Positions 61,818 to 64,000 of a stretch of 64,000 bases of DNA are shown in pieces (position 1 is the stretch's first letter; the number at the start of each line of letters is the position of its first letter). The notes under the pieces are model-generated. The model made no database searches. It worked only from the letters and a program-made list of their open reading frames with translations, and was not told the DNA's origin. Location of the stretch: NCBI GenBank assembly GCA_963205275.1, contig CAUJIH010000093.1:1-64000 (forward strand), in the 5' to 3' direction. A program made the translations under genes and the position numbers. The DNA comes from Verrucomicrobiota bacterium. GTDB taxonomy: Bacteria > Verrucomicrobiota > Verrucomicrobiia > Verrucomicrobiales > DEV007.

Positions 61818-64000
61818 TCACTTCTCCGCTTTCGAGAAAGTGAGCTGATATTCGCCTCCCGTGGCGTCAAAGAAGATCGTGTTTTTTCCTTCTGCTACGG
61901 ATTCTTCTTGGATGGTCTTCTTGTTTTTGTCCTGAATCCGCCACTGACCACCAGAGAGTCCTGTGACCGCCACGTGATATTGCTTCTCGCCTGATGGCAG
62001 AGCGATGGAAAACTCTCCCGCGATCATTCCTTCTCCTTTCGGTAGGATCGCCGCATGATTTCCAATCAAGACAGTGTAGGAGACTGCGGACTCCGACAGA
62101 TTCACCGGGAGTTCCTCTTTCTTGTCCGCCGCCATCTGGAAGACTGTCAGAAAGCGGTCGCTCTGGCTCGCTTTCTTCGGTGAGATCATGATACGCGCTC
62201 CTTGGAATGCGCTGGATGGTTCATACTGTTGTCCGAATACGTCGTTGACTTTGTCGCCATTCATCACGGAGAGTTTTCGCTCCGATTCCGCAGGGATCAG
62301 CATGCGAACATGAGTCTTCCCGACCTGTCCTCCACGCTCGTTGTGCAGTGTAATTTTCCCTGATCCGATTTCTGGATCTTTATAGGCATTGATCTGCCAG
62401 AATTTTTGGAAGTCTGGCGAGGATGAGGTGATGTCATCCAGCAGAACGATGGCAGCGGGTACGTCGTCGTTTTGCAAATTGACGAAACAAAAGCGCCGCC
62501 GATAACTGCTGACTTTCGCCGTGTAGGCGCTTGCCAGATCCACGTCGAAGTAACTGAAAACAGGGCGCACTGCCTCTGGTCCAACGCTGGTAGAGATGAC
62601 TTTCCCATTTCGAAAATAGGGATCGGTCGTGACTTCTTTCGCCGACTTTGGTGCCCGTTGATTGAAGCGAGTTCCTCCATCGTTCGACTCTCCGGGGGCA
62701 AAGCTCTCCTCGGGATCCCGTATGAGCATCATACTGTGAGCGATAGAACGCTTGTTGAAATTAAAGTCATAGGGTATCCCATAGAACCCGTAGGAACCAA
62801 TATCCCCAAACTGGAATCCGCGATAATACACTTGGATCGCCCCGGCATCTGAATGTTGGTGATTCCCGAAGATATAACCGCCTCCTTTGATTTCAGCGAC
62901 GACGTCATTGCTGTTCAATCCACTCGTCCAGCCCGTTCTCGCCACTATTGATCCAAGGATTTTTCCGAAATCCTTGGTCAGAGGCAGCGAGTCTTGACTC
63001 GGCTCTGCTTTCAGATTCGGATCGTTTAGGAGGAGATAGAGTACCGGATTCTGACTGGCCCATTTTTTACCACTCTGACGTAGAAACTCTCCTTTAATGA
63101 TAGGGTCGCCCGAATAGGAGTAATTCATAAACGTATTCGTGGGAGCACTCCAGTAGGAGGGCTTGTTCGGTTCCATCGAAGAAAAGCCGTCTCCATCGCG
63201 CAGCATCTGGCCATCTGGCACACGCATGTACTGCCAGTAATAGCGCATATCTTTGATATTGTCGTCAAAGACGGACTTGCCCGTCATGCGCTGGAACAGC
63301 CAGGCCGCATGGAGTTCCCAAGCGAAGCGAAATCCTCCGTAGCCCACCCCCTGATTGAAGCGCGGTGACTGGTATTCAAATCGTCGCATAGGAACCAATT
63401 CCTCGAGGATGCGGTAGGAGGTGTATCGATAGGGTTCGGAATCGTCTCCCCAGAGAGCGATGGACAGGGCTAGTAGATCGCGGTTGATTTGGCTCTCGGC
63501 AGTGTGTCCAGTGGTGATCAAGCCTCTGAACGGAGGCCAGCCGCATTCCATGTCTCGAGCGAGGCGCATGAGATTTTTGTGGATTCGCTGTTTCTGTGAA
63601 GCATCCATCAGATCGTAACACCAATCATAGACGAGGGAACTGGTGTAGATCGCCCGACCAATTTCGCGGGTGATGTCGAGCAGATTTCCAAACTCGACGA
63701 CGCTCAGATAGCGATCAATCAGATTCACTGCCTCCTTTCCAACCTCAGTATCTCCAGCCATCAAAGAATAAAAGGCTTTGATCTCTGCTGCGGCCTCTAA
63801 CTTAGGCTGTTCATTGACTTCCTTGTCCGGAGTGAACTCGATCGAAAAGGGAACTTTCGCCTTTTTCACGAGAGCGTCCCAGATCGCCTGGTTTTCTCCC
63901 ACCTTCAAACGATCTCGAATCAGAGGCAGGGACTGAGCGTTCAGCCAGAGACGAGGATGTTCCTTCGGAGGGAGCACGGTTGGCTGATAGTTTTGCGCTG
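61818..64000 (-). CDS. Heparinase II/III-like polysaccharide lyase (N-terminus outside window)
   Basis: The frame is open to the right edge (AQNYQPTVLPPKEHPRLWL), so the start lies beyond 64000; the first in-window start-like codon is GTG 63977. The visible 720 or so residues begin HPRLWLNAQSLPLIRDRL and continue with an alpha/alpha-toroid (YDWCYDLMDASQKQRIHKNL) and a heparinase II/III-like beta domain (GGYIFGNHQHSDAGAIQVYYRG with the His-rich active-site region, then RSIAHSMMLIRDPEE). It probably cleaves uronic-acid polysaccharides outside the cell. Part of a signal peptide is presumably upstream. Confidence 0.78.
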   Translation of the reverse strand, partial: AQNYQPTVLPPKEHPRLWLNAQSLPLIRDRLKVGENQAIWDALVKKAKVPFSIEFTPDKEVNEQPKLEAAAEIKAFYSLMAGDTEVGKEAVNLIDRYLSVVEFGNLLDITREIGRAIYTSSLVYDWCYDLMDASQKQRIHKNLMRLARDMECGWPPFRGLITTGHTAESQINRDLLALSIALWGDDSEPYRYTSYRILEELVPMRRFEYQSPRFNQGVGYGGFRFAWELHAAWLFQRMTGKSVFDDNIKDMRYYWQYMRVPDGQMLRDGDGFSSMEPNKPSYWSAPTNTFMNYSYSGDPIIKGEFLRQSGKKWASQNPVLYLLLNDPNLKAEPSQDSLPLTKDFGKILGSIVARTGWTSGLNSNDVVAEIKGGGYIFGNHQHSDAGAIQVYYRGFQFGDIGSYGFYGIPYDFNFNKRSIAHSMMLIRDPEESFAPGESNDGGTRFNQRAPKSAKEVTTDPYFRNGKVISTSVGPEAVRPVFSYFDVDLASAYTAKVSSYRRRFCFVNLQNDDVPAAIVLLDDITSSSPDFQKFWQINAYKDPEIGSGKITLHNERGGQVGKTHVRMLIPAESERKLSVMNGDKVNDVFGQQYEPSSAFQGARIMISPKKASQSDRFLTVFQMAADKKEELPVNLSESAVSYTVLIGNHAAILPKGEGMIAGEFSIALPSGEKQYHVAVTGLSGGQWRIQDKNKKTIQEESVAEGKNTIFFDATGGEYQLTFSKAEK

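Noticed and set aside
1-64000. Prophage or integrated plasmid
   Set aside because: No integrase, phage structural gene, tRNA-linked attachment site or transposase was seen.

Overview
The window reads as a chromosomal segment of a member of the Verrucomicrobiota. The support is gene content: rpmF-plsX-fabH next to a Bat (aerotolerance) operon, a Ser/Thr kinase fused to sulfatase-modifying-factor (FGE) domains, a DUF1501 Tat protein, paired neutral-ceramidase-like proteins, a GH42-like hydrolase, and short palindromic intergenic repeats. No rRNA gene, tRNA gene, insertion sequence or prophage was recognised. The assignment is inference from gene content, not a database search.

Positions 1-11.6 kb are a type III-B (Cmr) CRISPR-Cas locus, entered at its 3' side. 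In order on the + strand it holds: the tail of an unidentified gene; a cmr6 that has lost its N-terminal half; cmr1; a frameshifted MESH1/RSH-type HD hydrolase; a DUF1874-like (Crn2/AcrIII-1-like) probable ring nuclease; a four-helix membrane protein with a CARF-like domain; a Csx14/NE0113 CARF protein; an unknown membrane and coiled-coil protein; a free-standing reverse transcriptase; cas1; cas2; a leader; and a 16-repeat array. The genes suggest a cyclic-oligoadenylate signalling module with a membrane-bound output, joined to an adaptation module that could take spacers from RNA. cas10, cmr3, cmr4, cmr5 and cas6 are not in the window. Some spacers are related to each other: one pair differs by one base, and another pair encodes the same peptide with different codons.

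Positions 11.6-12.1 kb carry palindromic and 88-bp tandem repeats, with related copies at 21.4-21.5 kb. Core genes follow: metX, polA, rpmI-rplT, pheS-pheT, a GNAT acetyltransferase, a Prx-Q-type peroxiredoxin, a cyclic-nucleotide-binding protein and a PpiD/SurA-like chaperone. Next come catabolic or secreted enzymes: two tandem ceramidase-like paralogues, an HpcH-type aldolase, a flavin-binding split-barrel protein and a GH42-like hydrolase.

Positions 32.8-44.5 kb hold rpmF-plsX-fabH, a Bat operon (batA, a batB-batC fusion, batD, batE), rsmB, a membrane-anchored phosphodiesterase and rluE. At 44.6-48.1 kb is a 1,173-residue Ser/Thr kinase with three FGE domains. The domains are nearly identical except for a 29-codon C-terminal stretch in each. 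Differences there fall mostly on first and second codon positions and keep a pyrimidine third base, which resembles the variable regions of diversity-generating retroelements (DGRs).

The rest, to 64 kb, holds an orphan DNA methyltransferase, glycerate kinase, an AAA ATPase with an altered Walker B motif, a DUF1501 protein, a cytochrome P450, topoisomerase III, DprA, a PHP-fold protein, a secreted amidohydrolase and a partial heparinase-like protein. The observations most worth follow-up are the FGE kinase and the 1.7-7.3 kb ancillary gene set of the CRISPR locus.
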